Origin: Boswellia sacra
Taxonomy: Eukaryota; Streptophyta; Magnoliopsida; Sapindales; Burseraceae
DNA: 64,000 bases
NCBI GenBank assembly: GCA_013180625.2
Contig: SNVD02006977.1
Location: forward strand, 124,001-188,000
Direction of reading: 5' to 3'
Under the pieces are notes generated by a model that searched no databases, was not told the origin of the DNA, and was given only the letters and a program-made list of their open reading frames with translations. The position numbers and the translations under genes were made by a program. Shown here one piece after another: positions 1 to 11,703 of the stretch (positions are counted from its first letter, which is position 1; each line of letters opens with the position of its first letter).

Positions 1-1098
1 GAAAGTTTTTGTTTTAATTTCACCAGTGGGCCTGTTTGTGCTGATAGGCTTTTACATAAAATTATTACTTATTAAACACGATGTAGCAATTTTCTTGTAT
101 TAATGGGGGGAAGTTATGGGTATTCTACAAAAATTATGATTATCTCATTTCAATGTATTGCTGATTAAGCTATGTCACTCTATCCAAAATGTGTAAGGTA
201 GAAGCAGTAGTGATATATACTATGGCAAAATCTACAGCAAGATATGACTTAAGGTGAAAATAGCTGGCATTCTTATGCTGTTTTATGAAGTATTTTACTA
301 GTGTAGGAAGTTCTTACTGAGACTAAAAACTTTTGCTAGATTGCACTTTTCGTATTAGTTTTTTGCTATCTCTTTAATGCATAAATTTGTGAGTGTCTTA
401 AGAGTTACCTGGACGATGTGTGCTATTATGTGTTCTATTTAGTAATGTGTTTTGATTTATTTAAGAGATTCATTTGCTCATTTCTTATTTGACTAGTTAA
501 TATGGCTAGAATTAATAAATTGCTTTTATGCTATGGTGCCGGTCATGTCTTGTTGGATTAAATCAACGGATTTTTCAATCTGTACTTCAGAAATTTTGCT
601 TCTCAAATGATTGTTTTTCTGCAGTGTCAGTGGGAGCAAAGGTCTATCATTCATTTTCTTTTTTTTTTTTAACTTTTTAAGTTTTCTGTTCAGCTGACAC
701 TGTTGGACAAGGTGGCATATCTTTTATTTTGACAAACAACTGTACATAGAGGGTGCTTTTCTAATTTTTTTGTTCAACTTTTGTTTTTAAAATTGTAATA
801 TTATTCTGCATCTATCTTCTATGATAGTAAGGTGGACCTGCATACACTTCTATCATTTAACTGCAATAGTTGCTCCTGTGCCTTGCTTTTGCACAGAATG
901 GTATATCTTACTGTTGTACTGTTATTTACATACCCATTTGTTAATTTTATTTCTAAGCTCAATTCAATCACCTTATTTCCTCCTTCCTTCTTGAAAAGGG
1001 GTTGGCAAATTGAGAAGTTTTCTTTTAACAAAGTTTACCGCTTTTAACTATCCTTTTTCCAATTTGCAGATACAGTGATCAATTTGCATCTCCTAATC
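1..1098. other. Upstream sequence and 5'-UTR intron of the phosphatidylserine synthase gene
   Basis: No open reading frame here resembles a known protein. A pyrimidine-rich tract ending in TTTGCAG at 1063-1069 looks like a 3' splice site 29 bases before the start codon at 1099, so at least part of this stretch is probably an intron in the 5' leader of the next gene. The first leader exon and promoter could not be identified and may lie outside the window. Confidence 0.45.
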
Positions 1099-4000
1099 AT
1101 GGGGCTCAGTGAGCCTAATGGTCACAGGAGAGTGAGGAGGAAGGATCATCTTGTTCACGAAAATGGTGATGCCAATTTAACAAGTGTTGGTGATGAATTA
1201 GACCCGTGGACAGCATGGGCATACAAACCTCGTACGATTTCATTCTTGCTTATCGGAGCATGCTTTCTTATGTGAGTGCAATGCCCAATAAAGTAGTTTA
1301 GTAACTATATTGCAATGTTTGTACACTTTTTTTTTTTTCACAAAGCGTTATTTAATAGAATTATTATCTATTTTAGTAGTGGATTAATGGTTTTTGTGAT
1401 GGTTAACTCATTATATGCTAATTATTTTTCTTTGAGATATTCTGCTTTGTGAGTTAATACCTATCGGAGGATTATAGGATAGAACGATGATGAAAATGAT
1501 AACTAAAGTTTAAGTTCCTTGACTAAAATCCATATCAAGTTGTGCAATTATGCAAAATATAAGTGGGCAAAACCTTTTTAACTATTTAATCTTGAAGTGA
1601 TTTTGGATTTTCATTTAATTATGCTATTATTTCTTATTATTTTGTCTGAATGTAATTATTAGTTGGGCAAGTGGAGCTCTTGACCCTGAAAGCAGCGCTT
1701 CTGGAGATCTTGTTACATCTGTCAAAAGGTTTGTACCTGTTTGTAAATGTAGTGTTTTCTTTGAGAAAATTTCTGTATTCAGACATTCGTACGGAATTAA
1801 TAATTTAAAAGCTTGTTTTCATTTTTGTAGGGGTGTGTGGGCGATGATTGCAGTTTTTCTTGCTTACTGCTTGCTGCAGGCCCCTTCTACGTAAGATATT
1901 GGATCTGAATACTATGGTTTCATTTCATATGAAACTGGTCGGTGCAATTGTTAAGTTTATTATCTGGATTTCTTTGTTGACTTGGGATGTGATTTGTAAT
2001 TATTATAAGAATGGAATTTTTCGACATATTTAATAGCCTAAGTGGACTTGTTAATCTTCCTATTCTCATGCATGCTAGTAATTATTTGCTGATGTCCTAC
2101 TCTAAAGCTTCCTATGACTCATTATCAGATTTTAGAAATAAGTTAACCTGTAAGAGGTCATGGGATAGATATGTTGTGATTTAGGTAGCTGTAAGACTTG
2201 CTTTTGATGGTTTTTGCATATCACACTAGCTTGCATGTATTGTCATTCACTTGTGTGTACCTGAGAAATAAATGGTATGAATTTAGTAAGTTTGACATTT
2301 TTTAATGCATATTATGTGATTTCAGATGAGAACTGATCAACTTTCTATCAAGTTTTTAAATTATTCCTTGTCTGAATTATGCAATGATGACTAAAACAGT
2401 CATGCTCTTATGGGTGTTTTCCTTGGTGCCATCATTTTATACAGAAATATTAAAAATTCCAAGATGCTTTTACACTCCTCAAGTAAGAACTTTGTCTGTC
2501 TAGAAATATTTGTGTAATCTTTATGCTATTGGTTTGGAAGTACCATCTCTAAGTGCTTGATAATTTGCTGATTTTTTTTTTTTTACCACTATGCATCTAT
2601 ATGATTTAATTCACTTGACAGTCTCTAGCCTGTTCTTGTTCCCCTCAAAAGTCTTGATATCAATGCTTCTTTGATTAGAAAATTTAGAAGATACTGTTGG
2701 GGACACGTCTATAGAAATATATAAGTGGTTGCCAGACTCTGTTGCTTAGTTCAAGTAGTTGGTGGGCATCTGACTACCAAGTAAATTCAGAGTGATACTT
2801 TCAATCTTGATGACTAGTATTAGTGCTTTGTTCTATTGACTAAAGAACGTTATGGTAACTATTCAAATTGATTACTTAATCCACGTCTGGAAGAGTACAT
2901 ATCGTAATATATCGTATGTCTAAGATTATAACTTCAGTCCGTGTTTTATGGGGCCTCTAATATGGTTATAATGGGTTGGTGATTCTAGTGGAGTCTGGTA
3001 ACTTGTTTTATTAGGAATGGAAGTATTAGATTCTCTAATGCCAGTGACATGGTGGCTTTTTATTTATTTATTTTTTGTTATACTGTAGAGAATGTGATCT
3101 TACCTATTATTTTGTTATACTGTTGAGAATGTGATCTGACTTTGTAAATATCCATATTTGATTACAGGGTTCTCATTAGACCACATCCAGCTATTTGGCG
3201 TTTAGTTCATGGAATGGCTGTTGTTTACCTTGTAGCTCTCACATTTTTGCTTTTCCAGGTTAGTTGTTTTGAAAAAGGTTTTGTTATTATTATTATTATT
3301 TTTTTTTTCACATGGAAGTATGGATATACATTATATGTATATATTTATTTACCTTTGTCATGTTTGTAAGCTTGAACTCTGGGAATATTTTGACTTGGTT
3401 TATTTACCTGCAATAGTTTTTAGTTTTTTGTTCGGTTTGCATTCTTACAATCTCCTGGTTCGTGATCAATGGGATAAAACCTAAGTCAATGTAATGACAT
3501 AAGCTTTTGGAAACTTTCTGGGCTCTCTCTGCTCCCACCATCTTGCATAAGATGATTGAATTAATAAAACCATTGAGCTCTTATAAGTTTTTCTCTGCTT
3601 ACTTATCTCATGCATTTCTTTCTTATTGATCATGCTGGTGTGATGTTAACTGCATTATTACTGATAGTAGTTTCCATCCTTTACCAGAAGCGTGATGATG
3701 CTCGTCAGTTCATGAAGTATCTCCATCCTGATCTTGGTGTTGGTAATGCTTTGGAGCTTAAAGAAACCCTGCTAATTTGGCATTTTTCATATTTTGTTTT
3801 CATAATTACAATTGTCATGCATTTGTAATTTTTACTAAATTTTTAATTGTTATGTTGGCTGAGCTATTTATTTGCATAAGTAAAAATTGTTTTAATTTAT
3901 TTGTGGGTCTTTGTGCAGAACTTCCAGAGAGGTCTTATGGTGCTGATTGTCGCATTTATGTGCCAGAAAATCCCACGAGCAGGTTTAAGAATGTTTATGT

Positions 4001-6325
4001 ATGAATTCTTCTTTCACAGACTGTCTACCTCAGTTCTCTTTCCATCACATTTTATGGAGTTGAAATATTTTATTACAATATACAAACACTGCAAACTTCT
4101 GATTTAATTAGTTCTTTTTAGGAAACACTTTTCGATGAATTTGTTCTGGCTCATATCTTTGGATGGTGGGGCAAGGCCATATTGCTTCGTAATCAGCCAC
4201 TTCTATGGGTACTATCAATTGGATTTGAGTTGATGGAGGTTAGTTTCTTGAGTTTTAAACTCAGGATTTGTTTTCTTATTCTCTTTCAGGGACGAGTTAA
4301 GTTATCTGCTTTGTTTGTCCCTTTAAGCTTGTGCTGTGTGAATAAGGTTAAGATGGTCTATTTGTTTCCACAAATTAACTTTGAATTTGGCATTTTTTTT
4401 TTAGTTTACTTTCCGCCACATGTTACCGAACTTCAATGAGTGCTGGTGGGACAGCATAGTTTTGGACATTTTGATCTGCAATTGGTTTGGTGAGATTGCT
4501 TTATCCTTTCTTTTTATTGCAATTAGTGATTGTTGTGTCATTGCATTTTATGTTCTGTACATCTTTGGTTGATAAATTTTCATGAATGGAAAGACTTGTG
4601 TTTTATTTATTCCTTCAACTGTTGTTGCCATTGCATGATTGTGGAATGCATGCTGGTTTAAGCGTTGTAGATTTTAACCATCAAGCTTTTGCCAGCTGAG
4701 GACCTGTGTCTTAAATTAGCTTTCTGTAATAAATTTTAAGTTTGAGAAAAGTCAAGATAAGAATTGTGATTATGAATTTTGATTGCCATATTCTTAGCAA
4801 CTTATCATTTATTGGTTGGTTGTCTTATGACTTGATAGGTATCTGGGCAGGAATGCATACTGTTAGATACTTTGATGGAAAAACATATGAGTGGGTTGGT
4901 ATAAGCCGCCAGCCTAATATTATTGGAAAGGTATGTTTTGAATTTCTAATATTTTGTGACCATTAATTATCTGAAATACTGTTAATTTATGCCAGTTTAT
5001 GTTTTGCAAGTGAAACATCAGAAAATTGGGCACTGAGCATAATGTTACCATGAGAATATATTTTTGGATCATAATCTAGACTTCGTGATAGAATATTATT
5101 CTGTTGTTGTCAAGACCATAAATTTCTTTTATTGGAATTTGTCATCAGAAACAAATTTCATCTTCCTCCCACTGTAAAAGAGGCATATCATGGTAGAGGT
5201 TATTTGGTGCTTATCTTGTAAAATCTTTATGTTACAGGTCTGTATCCTTATTATTTGGGCAGAAGAAGGTAAATATTTTAACGACTCTGGATAATACCAA
5301 TACACAATAATTTTACCTCATTTTCACAAGATTTATTCGCTACCCTTTGAGTCATTTTGTGTCTTTGCAATGTGAATTAAGAAATCTGTCCCTGTACGTC
5401 TGTTATAAGAAGAGAGTCTGTTTCTATGCATAGCCATATGTATAAAATTGAAAGCTAGTACATCCAATATTTATTCTGAGCTCTGGCCTACTTGAAATTT
5501 GTTCCACCTTTTTTTTTTCTCTTTCTTTTTCTTTTTTTTCAGCACTAGCACTCCTTTAATTTATTTATATATTCCTCTGTCGTGTTAATTATTGATTTTT
5601 TTTTTGACAAAGATAACTGATGATGATTGTGACTGCTTTATCAGTTTAAACGGACATTGGGACAATTTACACCAGCTCAGTGGGACAAAGATGAATGGCA
5701 TCCATTGCTTGGTCCATGGCGGTTCATTCAAGTTCTCAGTCTTTGCATTGTCTTCTTGACAGTTGAACTTAACACATTCTTCCTGAAGTTTTGTCTGTGG
5801 ATACCTCCTCGAAACCCTGTGATCATTTATAGGTTGATCTTGTGGTGGCTAATTGCAATACCAACAATTCGTGAGTACAATTCATACCTCCAAGACCGGT
5901 ACTCTCTCATTCTTTCTGTCAGTTTCCATTCACTCCAATTTAGGTATAGATGATTCTGTTGGAGAACTTTTAATGCTGAATTGATTTTGCATTTAATTTG
6001 CCATCTGATTAAATATTATTCATTTTTTCAGAAAACCGGTAAAAAAAGTTGGAGCATTTTGTTGGCTTTCCCTTGCTATTTGCATTGTCGAACTTTTAAT
6101 TTGCATCAAGTTCGGACATGGTATGTGTTTGGACTTCAAGATAATCCTAATTGGCCAACTTTTGTGCTATTGATTAAGTGATATAACTGATTTGTAATTC
6201 TATCAGGTTTGTATCCTAAGCCGATGCCAATATGGTTGGTAATATTCTGGATGTCTGTTGGAGTGGCCCTTGTAATATTCTTGATTTTGTGGTCATATAA
6301 GAGTTTGGGAAGAAAGAGACGATGA
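1099..6325 (+). CDS. PSS1: Phosphatidylserine synthase, base-exchange type (PSS1-like), 12 coding exons, 426 aa
   Basis: Makes phosphatidylserine by swapping the head group of an existing phospholipid for serine; this family is an integral ER membrane protein. Exons: 1099-1271, 1663-1728, 1831-1890, 3168-3258, 3688-3742, 3919-3998, 4122-4238, 4405-4489, 4839-4930, 5645-5898, 6032-6120, 6207-6325. All junctions are GT-AG, keep frame and total 1281 nt. Family signatures include [12 protein letters not shown] near the N-terminus, RPHPAIWR, the acidic loop [35 protein letters not shown], and RQPNIIGK followed by [16 protein letters not shown]. There are several hydrophobic segments and a basic tail GRKRR. 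The length matches plant PSS1 (about 425 aa). The ATG at 1099 was chosen because its product aligns with the plant N-terminus; an upstream in-frame GTG at 1075 is not needed. Assignment to the base-exchange class rather than the bacterial CDP-alcohol class is firm. Confidence 0.95.
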
Positions 6326-7735
6326 TAGAGATGATTTCGATTTCCGGCAATGCAGTACATTATTCTTTGATTCCTTGCTGCTCAAAAATGGGTATTCATC
6401 AATGTTGTAAATACCTATCTCTTTATAAAGTTGTAAATGCTTTTTCCTTTAGGTTAGCGGATCACAGTTTCTCTTCTTGGGCAGAGAGTATTAATTCTTT
6501 CGTGATAGATAGTGGGAAATGCCTCTTAACGCAAAAAAAGCCAGCCTCAAGGGTTGTAGTTTGCCATTATTATCCAATTGGCAATTCTTTTTCACTAACT
6601 TGTCTTGTCCCAGCATCATCTTCCTTTCATTTCCAAATTTTCCGTGTATTTTTTCAATTTTCTTCAGCAATTTATTTCATTCTAATTTATTCTTCCATTT
6701 TTCCAACTATCCTATATTATGTTCTACAAGGATACATTCATGTAAACTGATTGTCAATACATTGAACCTAGTATCTAGTACCTTGTGCAATCCAGATACT
6801 AGTACTCCATTTCTTCCTTTATCTGTCTTTCATCTCTGTTTCCAGTCATTGTGGTTTTAAGTTAGGCCTCAAATGAGAAGCTCTATGCCAATGACTGATG
6901 TTTTTGTAAATAACCAAAAAGAAAAAAAATTCGGTGTATACTGAATTATCTATAAATATTGAATAAGAAGATATATCATCCTAATAATAATTTTCTAATT
7001 ATGATGAGTGAATTTTTTGAAAAATGTGGAGTAATATGTTTTGTTTTTCTTTATTTACTACCTCTTAGTTATTTAAACGAATTGAGGATTTTATGTTCTT
7101 TAAGAACGAAGAAAATAAGAGTTTATGAAAGCTGACCAGAGTTCATTGGAAAGTATTTTATAAAATCTTTCAGGCATGGCTAGGACTGATTGATCTTAGA
7201 ATTATCTACTGGCTTTCAAAACGGACATGTATCACAAGCCGGGTTTCACTTGTTATACTTATCATTGAGCTCAACTCTTTCAACAAACGAGCAAATTTTT
7301 AATGAATTAAGTCAGTCTTGTTCATGTACATTTGGTTGTTTTTGAACCTTCAATAGTCACTTTGCTCTTATTTCTTCAAACAAATAATTTCTATAGTACG
7401 AACTTGCAGACACTGAACCAAGTTAATTGGCAGAACCTCTCGATGTAGAAGCATTTCTCACAGTCCCCATCACACATTTACACCACTTATTTTGGCAACA
7501 ACCCATTACTCCTGTTGCGTTCTGGTACCTTTATTGGAATCTTCATTCAGCTTTCCAGAGAACACCGGAGCAGAACACTGAAAAATTCTGGGGAAAGCTA
7601 GCAAATCCATCATTGCCTTTAACACTCACTTATTTCAGTGCACCTCACAATAAAGGACTCATAATTTGTGACTTTTGCTCAAAAGAGTCAGAGAAAACCT
7701 GCTTGCTAAACCCCCTGCAATCTTTTTATTACTAT
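6326..7735. other. Convergent 3' flanks of PSS1 and the thioesterase gene
   Basis: The two genes end tail to tail here. Open frames at 6322-6860 run from the end of PSS1 into its 3' UTR and encode low-complexity Phe/Ser-rich peptides with no family resemblance. The part nearest 7735 is probably the thioesterase 3' UTR. AT-rich, possible polyadenylation sequence occurs around 6925-6960. No further gene, RNA gene or transposon end was recognised. Confidence 0.5.
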
Positions 7736-10700
7736 TTAAGTGGAAAATGACATTGAAGGCAGCTTCTTTTTCCAGGTTGTTCTTCCTCTAACAATCTCTT
7801 CATTTTCAGTCTCCAGAAGATGTGTATATCTTAATGGCCCCTTCTCATAGGATCCTACTAGTCCTCCGCCGTCAAGGATTTCGGATACCAGAGAAAATTC
7901 ATTGAGTAGAGTGATACTCTTATCTTGTTTCACCCCATCTTTCAAAATTCCATCTTCATCAGGTTGGCAAAGGGATTGAACTTTATCTGAACTTCCACAT
8001 TCCCTTCTGTACTCTAGTATAATGCCGGAGAGTTGGTGAGACTCCAGGATTTGGTCAGGAATGGTCTGTACATGAAACAATTTAAAGTTTTAAAACTCAT
8101 TTGACTAAAGATCAAGAGATGTAATAATATGAGATTCACCTCAAGCATCCATCTCACATACTTGACATTGTTGACATGGTGGTTCATGTCCAAATCACTC
8201 CTCTGAGGCTACAAAGTTAGAAATTTTTACATCAGTGAATATATGCATCTTTAGCTGTATCATGAGCTTGTCTAAGTTGGTTTTAAAATTTTTTTACCTT
8301 CAAGTCAGAGTTGACATATTTTGCTTTACTATCCAGCTTCAGGATTTTCTCGGGGACATCTTCTTTGATTGCTTGTTTTTCAATAAACCAAGGTGAAATC
8401 TCAGCCCTCACCTCTTCTGGCATTTTTGAGAGGCGCCTTGTTTCCTCGTTCATCATCACCCAAGTACTGTTCATGTTTAAACTTCTTAGTAAATTCATCA
8501 TTGTGTAAATTGAGTGCAGCATTGGAGAGATTGTTGTTGGGACCTCTCAGAAGTGCCCTTTTTGAATAGCAATAATAATAATAATAATATAAGCAGTTGA
8601 AATGTTTGGACGAAGATCTATCTCATAAGTACTTTTTATAAAGAATTTTTGAAAAAATTACTCTATTTTTTTATGAATCTAAATTTTGTTTTCTGTGTTA
8701 CATATTTTTCAATGTAATTTACATTCAATTTCAACTGTATTTTCTTTTCAAAATTCAAAATAATTAAAATCAATCACATAATCTTAAATTCAATTAAAAA
8801 TAAAAGTACTGTATTTATAAAAGAACAATCGTTTTAATATAAAAATAAAGCACACCTTGTTGCACGGGCAAAAATGTGACCTGTGGCTTGGCTTCGTATT
8901 AGCCAGTCTCTCCGCATTCCATTCTTGCCTGATGCTCCAACCCATGTGTCAATTTCCACTATCTCTCCCCTGCAAGACGTGGCCTTTGCTACTTAGAAGA
9001 GAGCTATTGTTTCAAGTAATGAAATGACAACAAAGCGATATTCTCCAGAAAAAGGTTAGATTTCGTCGACATTAGAGGTTAAAATTCTTCAACATTTGAA
9101 AGAAGACAGGGAAATATTGAAATTTTGGATGTGGGAATTTCTAAGTAATAAATTTGGATTCTCTCTCCTTCTGTTGCGTATATTACAAGGCCGAGAATCT
9201 TGTAAAAGTTAGAAAATTTTTAATTTTTTTCCATTTTCCATTAATTTACTCTTCAGATAATTACCACAATAATCAAACTTGAGGGTATTTCACAAATTAG
9301 ACAAACCCCTTTTTTTTTTCTTCAAAAAAAAGAAAAAATTTCCGAACCCACTTGTGGCGATTACTAGCCAATGGACAGTGCTATTCACGCGTTACAGTTT
9401 GAGGTTGATGGCTGTAAAGCTGTTAGAGCTCATCCGTCTGTCAAATCAATTTTAGATACTTTTTTATTCAATAATTTGCTTTGACATTTAAAAAAATTAT
9501 CAGAGCTCATCAGTTAGTCAGTATCAACTTTAGATGCTTTTTATGGTCTAATTAATTTGATTAAATAAAAAAACTTTCGTTTTTTTAAACAACTTCTATT
9601 TTTTTCTATTTTTAAATATTTTTTTAAAAAAGGTAATTGTGAAATATGCTACGAAGAACTTTATAATTTTAGAAGAACTTTAGAATTTGTTTTTCATAAT
9701 TTCAACATGGCCTCTGTACTTTTCCCCCCTGAAGTTATTTCCAAATACAAGCACCGTTCTGAACCTGTTCTTTGAGAGATGTGAAAAGCACTAAAAGTGG
9801 TTCTTAAGGAAGAATATCTAACTAACAAGAGTAATTTGAGGGTTAGTTATTGAATAAACACCAAATCAAGTTTCCAAAGGATGTCCATGCTTTCGCTTCG
9901 TAAACCTATTTCAATGAAAGCACCCCTAAATTCGTAATTGTACTTAATATACAATATTCGATAACGGGTAGTCATAGTGAGGGCACACATTAATATCTTC
10001 AATATTATGTAATGTCACTTGAAGATTGTTTAGCCTTTCGTTATAAAAATATCATTGTGACATTATAAAAATCTACAAATTACTTCCTTCATTAAATATT
10101 TAATTATTGAAAACCGTCTTCATAAGTAATAATAGTTTTTGAGATATTAATATATGTTTTAGACTTGGATGAAGACTACAAAGACGATTTTTTTTTTTTT
10201 AAAATTTGAATGGGTCTAAATTTGAATAAAATTTGAATAAGTCTAAATACAAATATCTAAATGATATGATTGTTTTTATTTATTTTTTAAGATCTGATAA
10301 TAAGTCTTGAATTGATTATTTTTAATAATTAAAAACATCTAAAAGCTATTAATTTGACATATATGTCCTTATTTAGTATTATATGTATTGTACATTGTAT
10401 ATGTTATATAAATATTTATAAATAATCAATATAATAAAATCAAAATTAAAATACTATCGTGCAAAAAAAGTTAATTAATGTATCTCATTTATATTATGAA
10501 TAAAAAATAATAAATGAGCATTAAAAAAATATAGGAAAAGATCCTGTAAAGATTTTATAGAATATGAATTAAATAAAATTTTCAAGGATATTTTAGAATA
10601 AAAAAAAGGTAATCCATTCATATCTTTTTCTATTAAGATAAAAGTTAGAAAATGTAGATTTTTTTATTAAGAAGTTTTTATTTGAGAAAAAGTGTTCAGT

Positions 10701-11703
10701 ATAAAAAACAATCAACGTAAAAAAGTTTGAGAGATTCAGTCAAATACAGATTTCAGATGAAAAAACAATAAGCCCCTACATATAAACAATAATTAAAGGG
10801 AGGAGATACTTTGAGACAAAACTTTTAACATAGAATTAGACACAATTTTGTAGCCATTGATCAAATCCATTAGTTGAGATGATTGATGAGCTGGAAGCAT
10901 ATTAAATACATCTTGTTAACTTTTAATCTCAATCATTAAATTTTATGAAATCAATAGTTATAAATTTGTACCAATAAATTGTGTTAAAATCCTTTAAATA
11001 CCAGACAAATTTTCTCTTTCACACATGGTTACGTTTGATGGTGACGATAAAAACTTACCAGATTGGATAATGATCCACTTGAACTTGCATTCTTGAAACA
11101 ACCCATATGAGATTGTTCCTCATCATCCCATGTGTAGATCCAAAGCCATTGCTTAGCAGTCCCGACATCCATACGTGGTTCAATGCAGTTTCCTGCACAC
11201 ATACCATGTACATATAAACATGACATACATATACTTCAAAGAGTTATTGTGATTAAGTGATAATGTGAGCTCTTCTGATGTGCATGCATGGCATGGTGCG
11301 TGGACTACAATACAAGTTTAAAGTGGAGTAATCTGGATTAGTTGGTCACCTGGAAAAGATTAAGAAGGCTTTCAAGTGTAGCAGTTTTGTCAGGACCAAC
11401 TTCATAGGATCGAATAACAACAGTTTGTCTGTACCCAACTCCACCTTCAATGATGAGTCCTTGACGATGAGGATCAACAAACTGCTTCTCTGTAGGGATA
11501 TTTTGGCGAACGTGCATTTTGTTCATGTAAGTCTTTCCAGCAACAGAAGCCAAAGAGGTGGTTGCAACTCCAGCTTTTTGGCTTACTCTACCAGAAGTGC
11601 CCCCATATCCAATGTTGTTCACCATTTGCTTATTAGGATCATGGTTGTTACTAGTGGAAGAGCATCTGATTGGATATGAGAGTATATAAGAATAAGCAGA
11701 CAT
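7736..11703 (-). CDS. Acyl-ACP thioesterase, FatB type, plastid; 6 exons, 389 aa
   Basis: Releases free fatty acids from acyl carrier protein in the plastid, ending de novo chain elongation. Exons on the minus strand: 11703-11350, 11192-11059, 8969-8856, 8466-8298, 8208-8140, 8065-7736 (1170 nt, frame kept at every GT-AG junction). Diagnostic blocks are RSYEVGPDKTATLESL, TALNHV, LIWVVSRMQVQVDHYPIW, DTWVGASGKNGMRRDWL, WVMMNEETRRLSKMPEEVR, DMNHHVNNVKYVRWMLE and LEYRRECG. The catalytic residues known for FatB are present as Asp264, Asn266, His268, Glu302 and Cys303, so the enzyme looks active. The N-terminus is Ser/Tyr-rich and short, a plausible but weak transit peptide. The hydrophobic segment usual in FatB between the transit peptide and the first hotdog fold is not seen. 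The 2.1-kb second intron is AT-rich. Substrate chain length cannot be read from sequence. Confidence 0.92.
8970..11058 (-). other. Large second intron of the FatB-type gene
   Basis: Bounded by a donor at 11058 and an acceptor at 8970. Very AT-rich with poly-T tracts; the longest in-frame stretches are stop-riddled. A segment near 9420-9530 repeats a 'gagctcatc...' phrase twice about 95 bases apart, which suggests a degenerate duplication. No clear transposon ends were found. Confidence 0.5.

Noticed and set aside
6322..6860. Plus-strand frames just after PSS1
   Set aside because: They begin in the last codons of PSS1 in another frame and continue into the 3' UTR; composition is low-complexity Phe/Ser.
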